In this document: piece after piece, positions 1-8,598 of the stretch | How positions within the stretch are numbered: the stretch's first letter is position 1 | How the letters are laid out: each line of letters begins with the position of its first letter | Assembly (NCBI RefSeq): GCF_016793825.1 | Contig: NZ_JAEULM010000030.1 | Span: forward strand, 120,491-184,490 | DNA length: 64,000 bases | DNA from: Sphingopyxis sp. | GTDB taxonomy: Bacteria > Pseudomonadota > Alphaproteobacteria > Sphingomonadales > Sphingomonadaceae | Reading direction: 5' to 3' | Notes under the pieces: model-generated | What the model was told of the DNA's origin: nothing | The model's database searches: none | Seen by the model: only the letters and a program-made list of their open reading frames with translations | Translations under genes and position numbers: made by a program

Positions 1-507
1 TTCCTGATGAGCCAGGCAGAGAATGTCATCATCGTGCCCGGATATGGCATGGCGGTCGCGCAGGCGCAGCACGCGCTGCGCGAAATGGCGGATCAGCTCA
101 AGAAAGAAGGCGTGAACGTCAAATATGCGATCCATCCGGTCGCGGGCCGTATGCCGGGCCACATGAACGTGCTGCTGGCGGAGGCGAATGTCCCCTATGA
201 CGAGGTGTTCGAGCTGGAGGATATCAACGGCGAATTCGCGCAGGCTGACGTGGCCTTCGTGATCGGTGCGAACGATGTGACCAACCCGGCGGCAAAGACC
301 GACAAGACCTCGCCCATCTATGGGATGCCCGTGCTCGACGTCGAGAAGGCGAAGACCGTGCTGTTCGTGAAGCGCTCGATGGGCGGGGTCGGCTATGCCG
401 GCGTCGACAACGACGTTTTCTACATGGACCAGACGATGATGCTTCTGGGCGATGCGAAGAAGATGGCCGACGACATCGTCAAGGCATTGAGCGGCGGCGG
501 CCACTGA
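1..507 (+). CDS. pntB: NAD(P) transhydrogenase subunit beta, C-terminal part (partial)
   Basis: This is the C-terminal nucleotide-binding domain (dIII) of the membrane-bound, proton-translocating NAD(P)+ transhydrogenase, which passes hydride from NADH to NADP+. The reading frame is open from base 1, so the gene starts outside the window; the ATG at 7 is internal. Visible dIII features are the nucleotide-binding opening [15 protein letters not shown], the [15 protein letters not shown] stretch, [11 protein letters not shown] and the [11 protein letters not shown] loop. The membrane domain must lie upstream. The stop codon is followed at about 65 nt by a strong hairpin, so it is the last gene of its operon. 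Confidence 0.95.
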   Translation, partial: FLMSQAENVIIVPGYGMAVAQAQHALREMADQLKKEGVNVKYAIHPVAGRMPGHMNVLLAEANVPYDEVFELEDINGEFAQADVAFVIGANDVTNPAAKTDKTSPIYGMPVLDVEKAKTVLFVKRSMGGVGYAGVDNDVFYMDQTMMLLGDAKKMADDIVKALSGGGH

Positions 508-572
508 GCGGTTTGTCGCAAACTATCGCGCGCGGGGTTGTCCGCGGGCCACAGTTTTTCTAGCCAAGTTCG

Positions 573-605
573 GGACCGGGTCCGGCGAGACCCGGTCCTG
601 TTGCA
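573..605 (+). terminator. Intrinsic terminator-like hairpin after pntB
   Basis: A perfect 10-bp stem (573-582 with 589-598) closes a 6-nt loop. It is followed only by a weak T-rich stretch (TGTTGCATTTC). It lies between pntB and the racemase gene. Confidence 0.6.
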
Positions 606-620
606 TTTCGGAGGATCAGC

Positions 621-1319
621 TTGCGAAAAATCGGTCTTATCGGCGGTATGAGCTGGGCCTCAACCGAGCTTTACTATCGGCACCTCAACAAGGGCGTGCA
701 GAAACGTATCGGCACGTCCTGCTCGGCGCCCATCCTGCTCGAAAGCCTGAATTACTGCGAGTTGTCGCGTATTTCGACGCCCGAGCAGTGGACTCATGCG
801 AAGGAGGTCCTGATCGCGTCGGCGAAGCGGCTCGAAGACGCGGGGGCGACCGCGCTGATGATTGCGGCGAATTCGATGCACAAGGTCGCCGAGGACGTCG
901 CCGCGGCGATTTCGATTCCGCTGCTGCATATCGTCGACGAGACGGGCGAGAAGATGAAGGCGGACGGGATCAGGTCGGCCGGAGTCATCGGGACGCGCAA
1001 CGTGATGACCGAACCCTGGTTCCGCCAGCGGCTCGTCCGTCATGGCCTGACGCTTGCACCCTATGACGCCTCGCGCGCCGATGCGGTCGACAACATCATC
1101 TATGACCAGTTGATGCAGGGGAAGGTGACCGAGGACGCGCGGCGGACGATGCGTACCTTCATCACCGACATCGCGAAGCAGGATGTGCAGGCGCTTGTGC
1201 TGGCCTGTACCGAACTGGTCATGATCGTCGATCCCGACGCGAACGTGCTGCCGGTCTACGACACGACGCGCATCCATGTCGCGGCGGGGGTCGACTGGAT
1301 TCTGGGCGACGCACCCTGA
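621..1319 (+). CDS. Aspartate/glutamate racemase family protein
   Basis: A 232-residue protein of the cofactor-independent Asp/Glu racemase fold. N-terminal IGLIGGMSW and the C-terminal active-site block VLACTELVMI (Cys196) are clear. In this family two acid/base residues act from opposite faces of the substrate; the first, a Cys or Thr directly before the Asn of the N-T/S-x-H motif, is Ala83 here (AANSMHK). The protein may therefore be a one-sided isomerase, another enzyme, or inactive. The start is TTG at 621, with GGAGG at 610-614 at proper spacing. It stands alone between a terminator and a convergent gene. Confidence 0.85.
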   Translation: MRKIGLIGGMSWASTELYYRHLNKGVQKRIGTSCSAPILLESLNYCELSRISTPEQWTHAKEVLIASAKRLEDAGATALMIAANSMHKVAEDVAAAISIPLLHIVDETGEKMKADGIRSAGVIGTRNVMTEPWFRQRLVRHGLTLAPYDASRADAVDNIIYDQLMQGKVTEDARRTMRTFITDIAKQDVQALVLACTELVMIVDPDANVLPVYDTTRIHVAAGVDWILGDAP

Positions 1320-1361
1320 CGAAAGCCTTGCTCGCCGCAAGACGGCAGGAAAGGAGCTGAA

Positions 1362-1772
1362 CTAGGCCATCCGCGTCCAGGTCACCGTCCGGCAGAACAC
1401 CGCGACGCAGCCTTTCATCGTCAGCGTATTGCCCTTCACGCGCAGATGCGCCGTGTAATAGCGGCCGTCTTCGGGGCTGTAGCCTTCGCCTTTCCAGCCG
1501 TCGCCGTTCGGTGCCAGGTCCCAATAGATCTGAAGCCCGGCAACCTTCCGGCTACGTTTCGCCTTGTCGGGGTTGCGCTCGTCTAGCTGGCCGCCTGCGG
1601 GCTGCTTGATCAGCAGGCGCTCGATACGCCCGCACATCTTGTCGCCGCAGGGCGCCATGACGACGATCCCCTTGCCATCATCGGTTTTCCAGCGTCCGGC
1701 AATCGACGCGGGTGCCGCGGCCGACGCCGGAACGGCGAAGGCGGCTAACGCCATCAAGAATATGCGACCCAA
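1362..1772 (-). CDS. DUF2147-type secreted protein
   Basis: A 136-residue exported protein with an N-terminal signal peptide ending near ASAAAPA. The mature part has the lipocalin-like pattern of DUF2147: GRWKTDDGKGIVVM, a Cys-x4-Cys segment (PCGDKMCGRIERL), then a Trp/Tyr-rich beta region and a Cys pair near the end (CVAVFC). Function in the family is unknown; members are periplasmic. It is convergent with the racemase gene and divergent from the beta-helix gene. Confidence 0.75.
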   Translation of the reverse strand: MGRIFLMALAAFAVPASAAAPASIAGRWKTDDGKGIVVMAPCGDKMCGRIERLLIKQPAGGQLDERNPDKAKRSRKVAGLQIYWDLAPNGDGWKGEGYSPEDGRYYTAHLRVKGNTLTMKGCVAVFCRTVTWTRMA

Positions 1773-1870
1773 AGCGACCTCTCCCTTTATGAGTTACATG
1801 CATGTCAGCAACATCGCTTGGCATCCGTCAAGTCTTGCCGCATGCTCGCCCGCAAACGAGGGAGAGAGAC

Positions 1871-3082
1871 ATGCGATTCCACAGCCTGCGCCGTGCGGCG
1901 GCGCTTTGTATCGCGGCAAGCCTGGTCGCCGGTCCCGCCGCCGCAAAAACGATCAGCGTCGCTGCCGGAACGCCCGACGCCAACGAAAAGCTGCAAGAGG
2001 CCCTGATCCTCGCCGAACCGGGCGACGTCGTCGAACTGGCCGCGGGGACATGGAAGCTGGCGGACGGGCTGTCGCTCGACGTGAACAACGTCACCGTGCG
2101 CGGCGCGGGAACGGGCGAGGGAGGATCGATCCTCGATTTTTCGGGTCAGCAGGGCGCGGGCGAGGGGCTGCTCGTCACCTCCGACGACGTCTATCTCACC
2201 AATTTCGCGGTGATCAACACCCGGGGAGACGGGATCAAGTCGAAGGACGCCGATCGCATCGTCTATCACAAGCTGCGCGTCGAATGGACCGCCGGACCCA
2301 AGGCGACGAACGGCGCGTACGGCATCTATCCGGTCGAAAGCACCGACGTGCTGATCGACAGCGTCTTTGTGCGCGGCGCCTCGGACGCGGGCATTTACGT
2401 CGGCCAATCGAAAAACATCGTCGTGCGCGAATCCATCGCGCAGGAGAATGTCGCCGGGATCGAGATCGAAAACAGCTTCGACGCCGACGTTCACGACAAT
2501 ATCGCGACGCGCAACACCGGCGGCATCCTGGTATTTGACCTGCCCAGCCTTCCGCAACAGGGCGGACACAATGTTCGCGTCTTTGAAAATGCCGTGACCG
2601 ACAACAGCACTCCCAATTTCGCGCCGAAGGGGAATATCGTTGCCGGCGTGCCGACCGGAACCGGCGTGCTGGTAATGGCGAACCGCAATGTCGAGGTTTT
2701 CGACAATGTCTTCGACCAGAACGGTACCGCCAATGTGATGATCGTCGGCTATCGCTATGACTATAAGGATCCGAACTATCAGCCGTTGCCGAAGGCGATT
2801 GTCGTGCGCGGCAATCAGCACGGCAAGGCGGGTTATGCCCCCGCGTTCGAAGGGGGCGACCAGATCGCCGCCGCGCTTGGCGGATCGTTGCCGCCGGTGC
2901 TGTGGGACGGCGCGGGCGACGCGGTGGTGCTCGACGATGTGGGTGTGCTGTCGCTCGGCCTGCCCGACGTGAAGACGCCGCGCAGCGAAGCGAAACCCGA
3001 GCCCGCGAACCTCAAGGGTACGCCGCCCGCGCCGCTGCCCGAAATCAGGCTTCCTGCCAGCATGGAGGCCCGGCTCAAGTGA
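1871..3082 (+). CDS. Parallel beta-helix repeat protein (partner of dihaem cytochrome)
   Basis: A 403-residue secreted protein. The start chosen is ATG 1871, preceded by GGGAGAGAG; it gives a clean signal peptide (to about GPAAA), whereas an in-frame ATG at 1802 would place about 23 extra residues in front of it. The body is a right-handed beta-helix: repeated turns such as NNVTVRGAG, DDVYLTNF, TDVLIDSV, KNIVVRESIA and NVEVFDNVFDQNG. The stop overlaps the next gene by 4 nt, so the two are translationally coupled. From memory, proteins of this type regularly pair with dihaem cytochromes like the next one (TIGR03805/TIGR03806 pair). Substrate and role are unknown. Confidence 0.85.
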   Translation: MRFHSLRRAAALCIAASLVAGPAAAKTISVAAGTPDANEKLQEALILAEPGDVVELAAGTWKLADGLSLDVNNVTVRGAGTGEGGSILDFSGQQGAGEGLLVTSDDVYLTNFAVINTRGDGIKSKDADRIVYHKLRVEWTAGPKATNGAYGIYPVESTDVLIDSVFVRGASDAGIYVGQSKNIVVRESIAQENVAGIEIENSFDADVHDNIATRNTGGILVFDLPSLPQQGGHNVRVFENAVTDNSTPNFAPKGNIVAGVPTGTGVLVMANRNVEVFDNVFDQNGTANVMIVGYRYDYKDPNYQPLPKAIVVRGNQHGKAGYAPAFEGGDQIAAALGGSLPPVLWDGAGDAVVLDDVGVLSLGLPDVKTPRSEAKPEPANLKGTPPAPLPEIRLPASMEARLK

Positions 3083-4116
3083 GACGATTTGCCGCAGCGA
3101 TCGCGGCGGCCCTGCTCTGTGCCAGCGGAGCCTATGCGGTGTCGGGTCCGCTTCCCGATCAGGCGGTGCCCCATCAGGCGGTGATCGACGGCACGGCGAT
3201 GCCGACGAAGCTGTCGGCCTTTGGCCTTTTTCGCGAAGGCACCAGCGAACTGATCCCGGCCCTGCTGCCCTACAGTCTGCGAACGCCCCTGTTCAGCGAT
3301 TATGCCGAAAAGCATCGCGCCGTCTGGATGCCGCCGGGAACCAACGCCCCGATCGGCCGCGACGGTGTTCCGGGTTTCCCGGTGGGGACCGTCATCGTCA
3401 AAAGCTTTGGCTGGCCCGACTGGAACGGCGGCCGCCCGGTCGAAACGCGGCTGTTGATCCGGCGCGCGGGCGGCTGGGTCGCGCTGCCCTATATCTGGGA
3501 TGCGGATGGTCGGGATGCATCGCTCGCGATCGCGGGGCGCCGGGTTCCGGTGACCTTCAGGAGCCCGGACGGAATATCGCACAGCATCAATTATGCGGTG
3601 CCGAACAAGAACCAGTGCAAGGAATGCCACAGCCTGAAGGGCGACATCGTCCCCATTGGACCCAAGGCCAATAATATGGAGTTCGGGACGGCGGGCGGCC
3701 GGTCGGATTCGTCGCGCTTCTTCTCCTATCCTGCGATGCGGATCGCGTCGATGCCCAAGTGGGACGATCCGAAGAGCGGGACGGTGCAGGACCGTGCCCG
3801 CGCCTATCTCGCCGTCAATTGCTCGCATTGCCACAATCCCGAGGGAAGCGCGTCGAACAGCGGCCTGTTCCTGCGCTGGACCGACCCGGTGAACGTGAAC
3901 TACGGCATCGGCAAGCGGCCGACCGCGGCCGGGCGGGGTAGTGGGGGCATGGACTTCGCGATCGCGCCCGGCGACCCGGAGCACAGCTTCCTGATCTATC
4001 GCCTCGAAAGCCTCGACCCGGGAATCGCGATGCCTGAGCTGGGGCGCTCGACGGTTCACAAGGAAGGCGCGGCGCTGCTGCGGCAATGGATTGCCGAGAT
4101 GCCGAAGGACGAGTGA
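3079..4116 (+). CDS. SO2930/HNE_0200-type dihaem c-type cytochrome
   Basis: A 345-residue periplasmic protein. Start GTG 3079 overlaps the previous stop (GTGA) and yields a signal peptide (RRFAAAIAAALLCASGAYA). Two haem-c attachment sites are visible: CKECH at residues 180-184 and CSHCH at 248-252. The N-terminal half lacks haem motifs and carries conserved-looking segments (FREGTSELIPALLPYSLRT, GTVIVKSFGWPD). It is the second gene of a two-gene operon with the beta-helix protein and probably works with it in the envelope. The electron-transfer partner is unknown. Confidence 0.88.
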   Translation: MRRFAAAIAAALLCASGAYAVSGPLPDQAVPHQAVIDGTAMPTKLSAFGLFREGTSELIPALLPYSLRTPLFSDYAEKHRAVWMPPGTNAPIGRDGVPGFPVGTVIVKSFGWPDWNGGRPVETRLLIRRAGGWVALPYIWDADGRDASLAIAGRRVPVTFRSPDGISHSINYAVPNKNQCKECHSLKGDIVPIGPKANNMEFGTAGGRSDSSRFFSYPAMRIASMPKWDDPKSGTVQDRARAYLAVNCSHCHNPEGSASNSGLFLRWTDPVNVNYGIGKRPTAAGRGSGGMDFAIAPGDPEHSFLIYRLESLDPGIAMPELGRSTVHKEGAALLRQWIAEMPKDE

Positions 4117-4160
4117 GAGCAGGCGATCGGGCTTGAATGATATGGACCTAGCCCATATTC

Positions 4161-4236
4161 GTCATCCCGGCGAAGGCCGGGATCTCATCGTCGAGACCTG
4201 ACGCGCCGTCGAGATCCCGGCCTTCGCCGGGATGAC
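4161..4236. repeat. REP-like perfect inverted repeat
   Basis: A perfect 26-bp inverted repeat (arms 4161-4186 and 4211-4236) around a 24-nt spacer. Each arm is itself a small hairpin (CCCGGC-GAAG-GCCGGG). The unit looks like the dispersed extragenic palindromes of GC-rich proteobacteria. It lies just after the dihaem cytochrome and could act as a bidirectional terminator or mRNA stabiliser. A degenerate relative is at 17416-17477. Confidence 0.85.
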
Positions 4237-4264
4237 GCAAAAAGTGGATGGTGCGCCGAACCTT

Positions 4265-4897
4265 ATGACATCTCTCGTCCTCCACGATTATTTCCGCTCC
4301 TCGGCCAGCTACCGCGTTCGCATCGCGCTCAACCTCAAAGGGCTGGCGTATGAGCGGGTCGAGGTCAGCCTGATCGCTGGCGAGCAGAAGAGCGACGACT
4401 ATCTGGCGCAGAATGCCCAGGGTTTCGTGCCGATGCTGGTGGCGGACGGCGAGACGATCATTCAGAGCCTTGCGATCATCGACTGGCTCGACCGCAGCTT
4501 TCCCGAACCGCGGCTGATCCCCGACGAGGCGATGCCGCGCGCGGTCGCGCTGGCGCAGGCACAGGTCGTCGCCAGCGACATCCACCCCCTCAACAATCTT
4601 CGCGTGCTGAAATATCTCAAGAATAGCCTTGGGCTCAACGAGATCACCAAGGACCGCTGGATTCACGAATGGATATTGCAGGGCTTCGACGCGCTTGAGG
4701 CGATGGCCGGCGACGGCACCTACCTTGGCGGCGAGGCACCCGGCATCGCCGATTGTTGCCTGGTGCCGCAGGTTTATAATGCGCGGCGCTTCGAGGTTCC
4801 GCTCGACAGCTACCCACGGCTGCTCGCGATCGATGCCGCATGCATGGAACTGGAGGCGTTTCGGCGCGCGCATCCCGATGCGGTGAAATCGGCGTGA
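4265..4897 (+). CDS. maiA: Maleylacetoacetate isomerase (zeta-class GST)
   Basis: A 210-residue glutathione-S-transferase-fold protein that isomerises maleylacetoacetate to fumarylacetoacetate in tyrosine/homogentisate breakdown. The zeta motif SSASYRVRIALNLKGL is present (SSxS-x-R; the frequent Cys of SSCS is Ala). The N-terminal thioredoxin domain (QGFVPMLVADG, QSLAIIDWLD) is followed by a helical C-domain (GEAPGIADCCLVPQVYNARRF). ATG 4265 is preferred because the upstream ATG at 4232 lies inside the inverted repeat and adds residues atypical of the family. The stop overlaps the next start (GTGA). No other homogentisate-pathway gene is adjacent. Confidence 0.9.
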   Translation: MTSLVLHDYFRSSASYRVRIALNLKGLAYERVEVSLIAGEQKSDDYLAQNAQGFVPMLVADGETIIQSLAIIDWLDRSFPEPRLIPDEAMPRAVALAQAQVVASDIHPLNNLRVLKYLKNSLGLNEITKDRWIHEWILQGFDALEAMAGDGTYLGGEAPGIADCCLVPQVYNARRFEVPLDSYPRLLAIDAACMELEAFRRAHPDAVKSA

Positions 4898-6942
4898 TCC
4901 GGTGGCTGGTCGGGGTATGCGCGCTGGCCTTGCCGGCGGTCGCGATGGCACAGGACGAATATAGTGGCGACACTGACTGGACGACGGCCGATCCCGTCGC
5001 TTTCCACAGTCCATATGAAATCGTGGTGCGCGGTGGCTTGCTTCAACGCAATGACGGCGACCTGGTCCAGGACAGCGCAATCCTGACGGATTTGCTTCCC
5101 GGCCTCGGTGTCCGCGTCGAAAACCGCCTGCGCGACGAAGCGGGCCTCGTCCAGTTCCGCCGCTCCGACGGTCGCAGCGCTCATCCAACCAGTCACGGTG
5201 TCACCCTGCGTGGTCTTGGCGGCAATGCGTCGAGTCGCGCGCTGGTAACGCTCGACGGCGTTCCCCAGGCCGATCCGTTCGGCGGCTGGGTCGCGTGGAG
5301 CGCCTATGACGCGATCAACCTTGGCGGAGCGATCATCGCCCGCGGGGGTGGGAGCGGGGTCGATGGACCGGGCGCGCTTGCCGGAACCGTCGGCCTGTAT
5401 TCGACGATCACCGATGGCGCCGACGCAAGCTTCGCTTATGGTGGCCGACAAAGCTGGGACGTTTCGGGATCGGTTGGCGGCAGGGTCGGCACCGGCGCCG
5501 TTGCGATCGATGGTCGCTATGGCCGCGGTGATGGTTTCATCCCGGTCGCGAAGGGGCAGCGCGGGGCCGTCGATCGCGCCGCACCCTATGAACAGGGCGG
5601 GCTTGGCCTGCGCCTGCGTTTCGACACCGGCGGAAACGGCCGCGTCGAAGCAAGCGTGCGTGGGTTTTCGGACCGGCGCGACCGCGGGACCGACTTTACG
5701 CAAAGCAAGGTCGACGGCGTCGATGCGAGTGTCCGGTTCGTTCACGATCCTTATGGTGAAACCCAATGGCTCGCGCTCGGCTATATCCAGCTTCGCGATT
5801 TCGAAAGCGGTTTTGCCAGCGTGGCGGCCGGCCGGAACAGCGTTGTCCCGGCGCTGTTTCAGCGTGTCCCGGCGACGGGGCTGGGAGCCCGCGTCGAGGT
5901 GCGTCCCGGAGTCGATGGAGCAAACCCGCTGCGCGTGGGCCTCGACTGGCGGCGAACGGTCGGCCGCACCGAGGAGGATTTCTTCTTCACCGGCCTGGTA
6001 CCCGGCCGCCACCGGATCGCCGGAGGCAGCAGCGACACGGTCGGCGCCTTCGCCGAATGGACGTCGGGCGAGACGAACTATGGCTTGCTCTGGACGTTGA
6101 GCGGTCGCATCGATCGCTGGTCGCTGGGTGACGGCTATCGGCTCGAACGCAATATCGGCGGATCGGTGATCACCAATCTTGCCTTTGCGTCCCGCAATGG
6201 CTGGGAAGGCAGCGGACGGGCGGGCGTGCGCTGGGCGTCGGACGCCTTTTCGCTCCGTGCCGCGGCGTATCGCGGCTGGCGCCTGCCGACGCTCAACGAA
6301 CTCTATCGTCCGTTTCGCGTCGGCGCGGAGGTGACGACGGCGAATGAGGCGCTGCAACCCGAGCGGCTATGGGGCGGAGAGATCGGGGCGGACTGGCAGC
6401 CGGACGATACCAGGCTGTCGCTGACGCTGTTCGCCAACCATCTGACGAACGCAATCGCCAATGTCACACTCGCGCCGAACCTGAACCAGCGGCAGAATCT
6501 CGATGCGATCGACAGCAAGGGGATCGAGTTGAGCGCCGAACATCGGTGGGGCTTTGCCACGCTGCGCGCGACCTATGCCTATACCGATGCAAAGGTCGAT
6601 GCTTCGGGTGCGGCGCTGGCGCTCGACGGTCGGCGACCGGCGCAGATCGCAAAGCACGGCGGCAGCGTCTCGCTGCGCAGCAACAACAGCGGACCGCTCG
6701 GCGGCTTCGCGACGATGCGGTATATCGGCAGCCAGAATGAGGATGATCTCGGCCTCCTCAAACTCGACGACGCGCTGACGTTCGATGCCGGCTTGTCGTG
6801 GCGCTTCTCCGATAACTTCAGCATCGAGGCGCGCGGCGAGAATATCACGAACGAGCTGGTCCCGGCGGCCATCTCGTCGGCCGGGATCGTCGAGCGCGCG
6901 ACGCCGCGGACGCTGTGGGTCGGTGCGCGCGTCGCATTCTGA
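4894..6942 (+). CDS. TonB-dependent outer-membrane receptor
   Basis: A 682-residue outer-membrane barrel. Start GTG 4894 overlaps the maiA stop and gives the signal peptide MIRWLVGVCALALPAVAMA. The plug domain is recognisable (ILTDLLPGLGVRVENR, RSDGRSAHPTSHGVTLRGLGGNASSRALVTLDGVPQADPFGG), followed by barrel strands and a C-terminal aromatic residue (LWVGARVAF). A TonB box cannot be assigned with certainty. The substrate is unknown. Coupling to maiA may be only positional. Confidence 0.88.
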   Translation: MIRWLVGVCALALPAVAMAQDEYSGDTDWTTADPVAFHSPYEIVVRGGLLQRNDGDLVQDSAILTDLLPGLGVRVENRLRDEAGLVQFRRSDGRSAHPTSHGVTLRGLGGNASSRALVTLDGVPQADPFGGWVAWSAYDAINLGGAIIARGGGSGVDGPGALAGTVGLYSTITDGADASFAYGGRQSWDVSGSVGGRVGTGAVAIDGRYGRGDGFIPVAKGQRGAVDRAAPYEQGGLGLRLRFDTGGNGRVEASVRGFSDRRDRGTDFTQSKVDGVDASVRFVHDPYGETQWLALGYIQLRDFESGFASVAAGRNSVVPALFQRVPATGLGARVEVRPGVDGANPLRVGLDWRRTVGRTEEDFFFTGLVPGRHRIAGGSSDTVGAFAEWTSGETNYGLLWTLSGRIDRWSLGDGYRLERNIGGSVITNLAFASRNGWEGSGRAGVRWASDAFSLRAAAYRGWRLPTLNELYRPFRVGAEVTTANEALQPERLWGGEIGADWQPDDTRLSLTLFANHLTNAIANVTLAPNLNQRQNLDAIDSKGIELSAEHRWGFATLRATYAYTDAKVDASGAALALDGRRPAQIAKHGGSVSLRSNNSGPLGGFATMRYIGSQNEDDLGLLKLDDALTFDAGLSWRFSDNFSIEARGENITNELVPAAISSAGIVERATPRTLWVGARVAF

Positions 6943-7014
6943 CCTTCACAGCCGGGGGAAAAGCGCGATAGGATGACGTACGCCGGAAACGGTGCGTTGG
7001 GGGAAGATCAAGGA

Positions 7015-7461
7015 ATGGCCGCGAAGAAACTGAATCTCGACAATTTCCTGCCCTATCGCCTGTCGATCGCGTCCAACGTGTTGTCGAGCCGGATCGCCGC
7101 CGAATATCAGAATCGGTTCGGGCTCAAGATCCCCGAATGGCGCCTGATGGCGGTGTTGGGAGAAGGAAGGCCGCTGACTCAGCGCGAACTGGTCGCGGCG
7201 ACGCGGATGGACAAGGTGACGGTCAATCGCGCGGCCAAGGCGCTCGCCGAACGCCGGCTTATCGCCCGCCAGGCGCACGAGGCCGACGGGCGATCGCACC
7301 ACCTCGAACTGACGGAAACCGGGCGGTCGCTGTACGATGCGATCGTTCCCGCCGCCCTCGCCAGCGAGGCGCAGCTCGAATCGAACCTCGCGGATCACGA
7401 ACGCGAAACCTTGCTTGCCATTCTGGCGAAACTGACGTCCGCTGCGGAGGATTATGGTTGA
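7015..7461 (+). CDS. MarR family transcriptional regulator
   Basis: A 148-residue winged-helix regulator. The DNA-binding core is EWRLMAVLGEGRPLTQRELVAATRMDKVTVNRAAKALAERRL with the wing ARQAHEADGRSHHLELT. ATG 7015 is chosen because homologous MarR proteins begin shortly before the KKLNLDNFLPYRLS segment; an in-frame ATG at 6973 would add 14 residues. The end overlaps the PqqD-like start (7454), so it heads a four-gene translationally coupled run and may regulate it. Confidence 0.85.
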   Translation: MAAKKLNLDNFLPYRLSIASNVLSSRIAAEYQNRFGLKIPEWRLMAVLGEGRPLTQRELVAATRMDKVTVNRAAKALAERRLIARQAHEADGRSHHLELTETGRSLYDAIVPAALASEAQLESNLADHERETLLAILAKLTSAAEDYG

Positions 7462-7735
7462 TCGCGTCTATCGCGCGGCGCCTCCCGATGCGCTGCGGAT
7501 CGAGCCTCTGGGCGAACTGACCGCCGTTTTCGACCGCCGCTCGATGCAGACGCATCTTGTCATCTCACCGCTGCCGGAGATTCTGGCGATGATGGGGAAC
7601 GAGGCGGTCAGCGCGTCGTCGCTGGCCGGGCGACTCGCCGCCGATTTCGATCTCGACGGCGAGGGCGACGTTGCGGTCCTTGTCGCCGATCGGCTCGCCG
7701 AACTGGCGGCGCTGGGCCTGGTGGGGGAGGTGTGA
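7454..7735 (+). CDS. PqqD-like small protein of an HprK-related system
   Basis: A 93-residue protein with a PqqD-like winged-helix pattern: VFDRRSMQTHLVISPLPEILAMM, then a helix ending in LGLVGEV. PqqD proteins present peptides to modifying enzymes; relatives like this one sit next to HPr-kinase-related proteins (family TIGR04353, from memory). It overlaps both neighbours by a few bases. No precursor peptide gene is obvious nearby, so the client is unknown. Confidence 0.75.
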   Translation: MVDRVYRAAPPDALRIEPLGELTAVFDRRSMQTHLVISPLPEILAMMGNEAVSASSLAGRLAADFDLDGEGDVAVLVADRLAELAALGLVGEV

Positions 7736-8598
7736 GGCATAGCACCCGAATCGCCGTCGGCCCTGTCCAGTTCCGCATCGGCAGCGATTGGCGGGCGCCG
7801 ATCGCGGCGCTCGAAAAACTATATGCCGCCTATCCAGGCGAGGATGCACGGCCCGCCGATGCCACCGTCCGCCTTTTCGCGGCGCGCCCCTGGCGTCGCT
7901 GGTTGCGGCCCTCGGTTCATATCGGCGGCGACTTCGTCGTTCCCGACGCACTGCCGCTGCCGCTGTCGATGGGCCTGCTCGCGGCCGAGATGGGAATGAA
8001 TTTGCAGGTCGCGCTTGGCTGGCGTCGGCACATGCTGCTGCATGCGAGCGCCGTCGCGAAGGACGGCTGTGCCGTGATCCTGTCGGGGGAATCGGGATCG
8101 GGCAAATCGACGCTCGCGGCGCTGCTCGGCGAGGGCGACTGGCGGCTGATGGGCGATGAATTCACGCTGATCGATCCCGCGACCGGCGACGCGCTGGCCT
8201 TTCCGCGCGCGGTCAGCCTGAAGAATGAGGCGATCGGCGAGATTGCGGCGCGCGTCGATGCGGGGCGGCTTGGGCCGCTGCTCGCGGGAACGCCGAAGGG
8301 GGACATCCGCCACCTGATCCCGCGCGCCGACGCGGTTGCCGCAATGCATGAACCGGTGCGCCCCGCGCTGCTGCTGTTTCCGCGCTTTGGCGGTGAAACG
8401 GCGATCGAACCGATGGGGGAAGGAGAGGCGTTCGTACGGCTTACCGAGGCATCGACCAACTATATCGCGCTGGGCGAACCGGGCTTCGCGGCGCTGACCC
8501 GTCTGGTGAGGGAAACGCCGGCTTTCGGCATTTCCTATCCCGACAGCGCCGCCGGCATGGCGCTGGTTGAGCAGCTTTTCGCCGAGGCCCGCCGGTGA
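7732..8598 (+). CDS. HprK-related kinase A
   Basis: A 288-residue protein related to the C-terminal domain of HPr serine kinase. Walker A is GESGSGKST at residues 119-127, preceded by the typical LLHASAVAKDGCAVILSG. The HprK-type segment DEFTLIDPATGDALAFPRAVSLKNEAI follows. No HPr is encoded nearby, so the substrate is probably not PTS HPr. Start GTG 7732 overlaps the previous stop (GTGA). Confidence 0.82.
   Translation: MRHSTRIAVGPVQFRIGSDWRAPIAALEKLYAAYPGEDARPADATVRLFAARPWRRWLRPSVHIGGDFVVPDALPLPLSMGLLAAEMGMNLQVALGWRRHMLLHASAVAKDGCAVILSGESGSGKSTLAALLGEGDWRLMGDEFTLIDPATGDALAFPRAVSLKNEAIGEIAARVDAGRLGPLLAGTPKGDIRHLIPRADAVAAMHEPVRPALLLFPRFGGETAIEPMGEGEAFVRLTEASTNYIALGEPGFAALTRLVRETPAFGISYPDSAAGMALVEQLFAEARR

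Noticed and set aside
4-14. CTGATGAG at the window start
   Set aside because: It lies in pntB codons; no GAAA core or hairpins around it.
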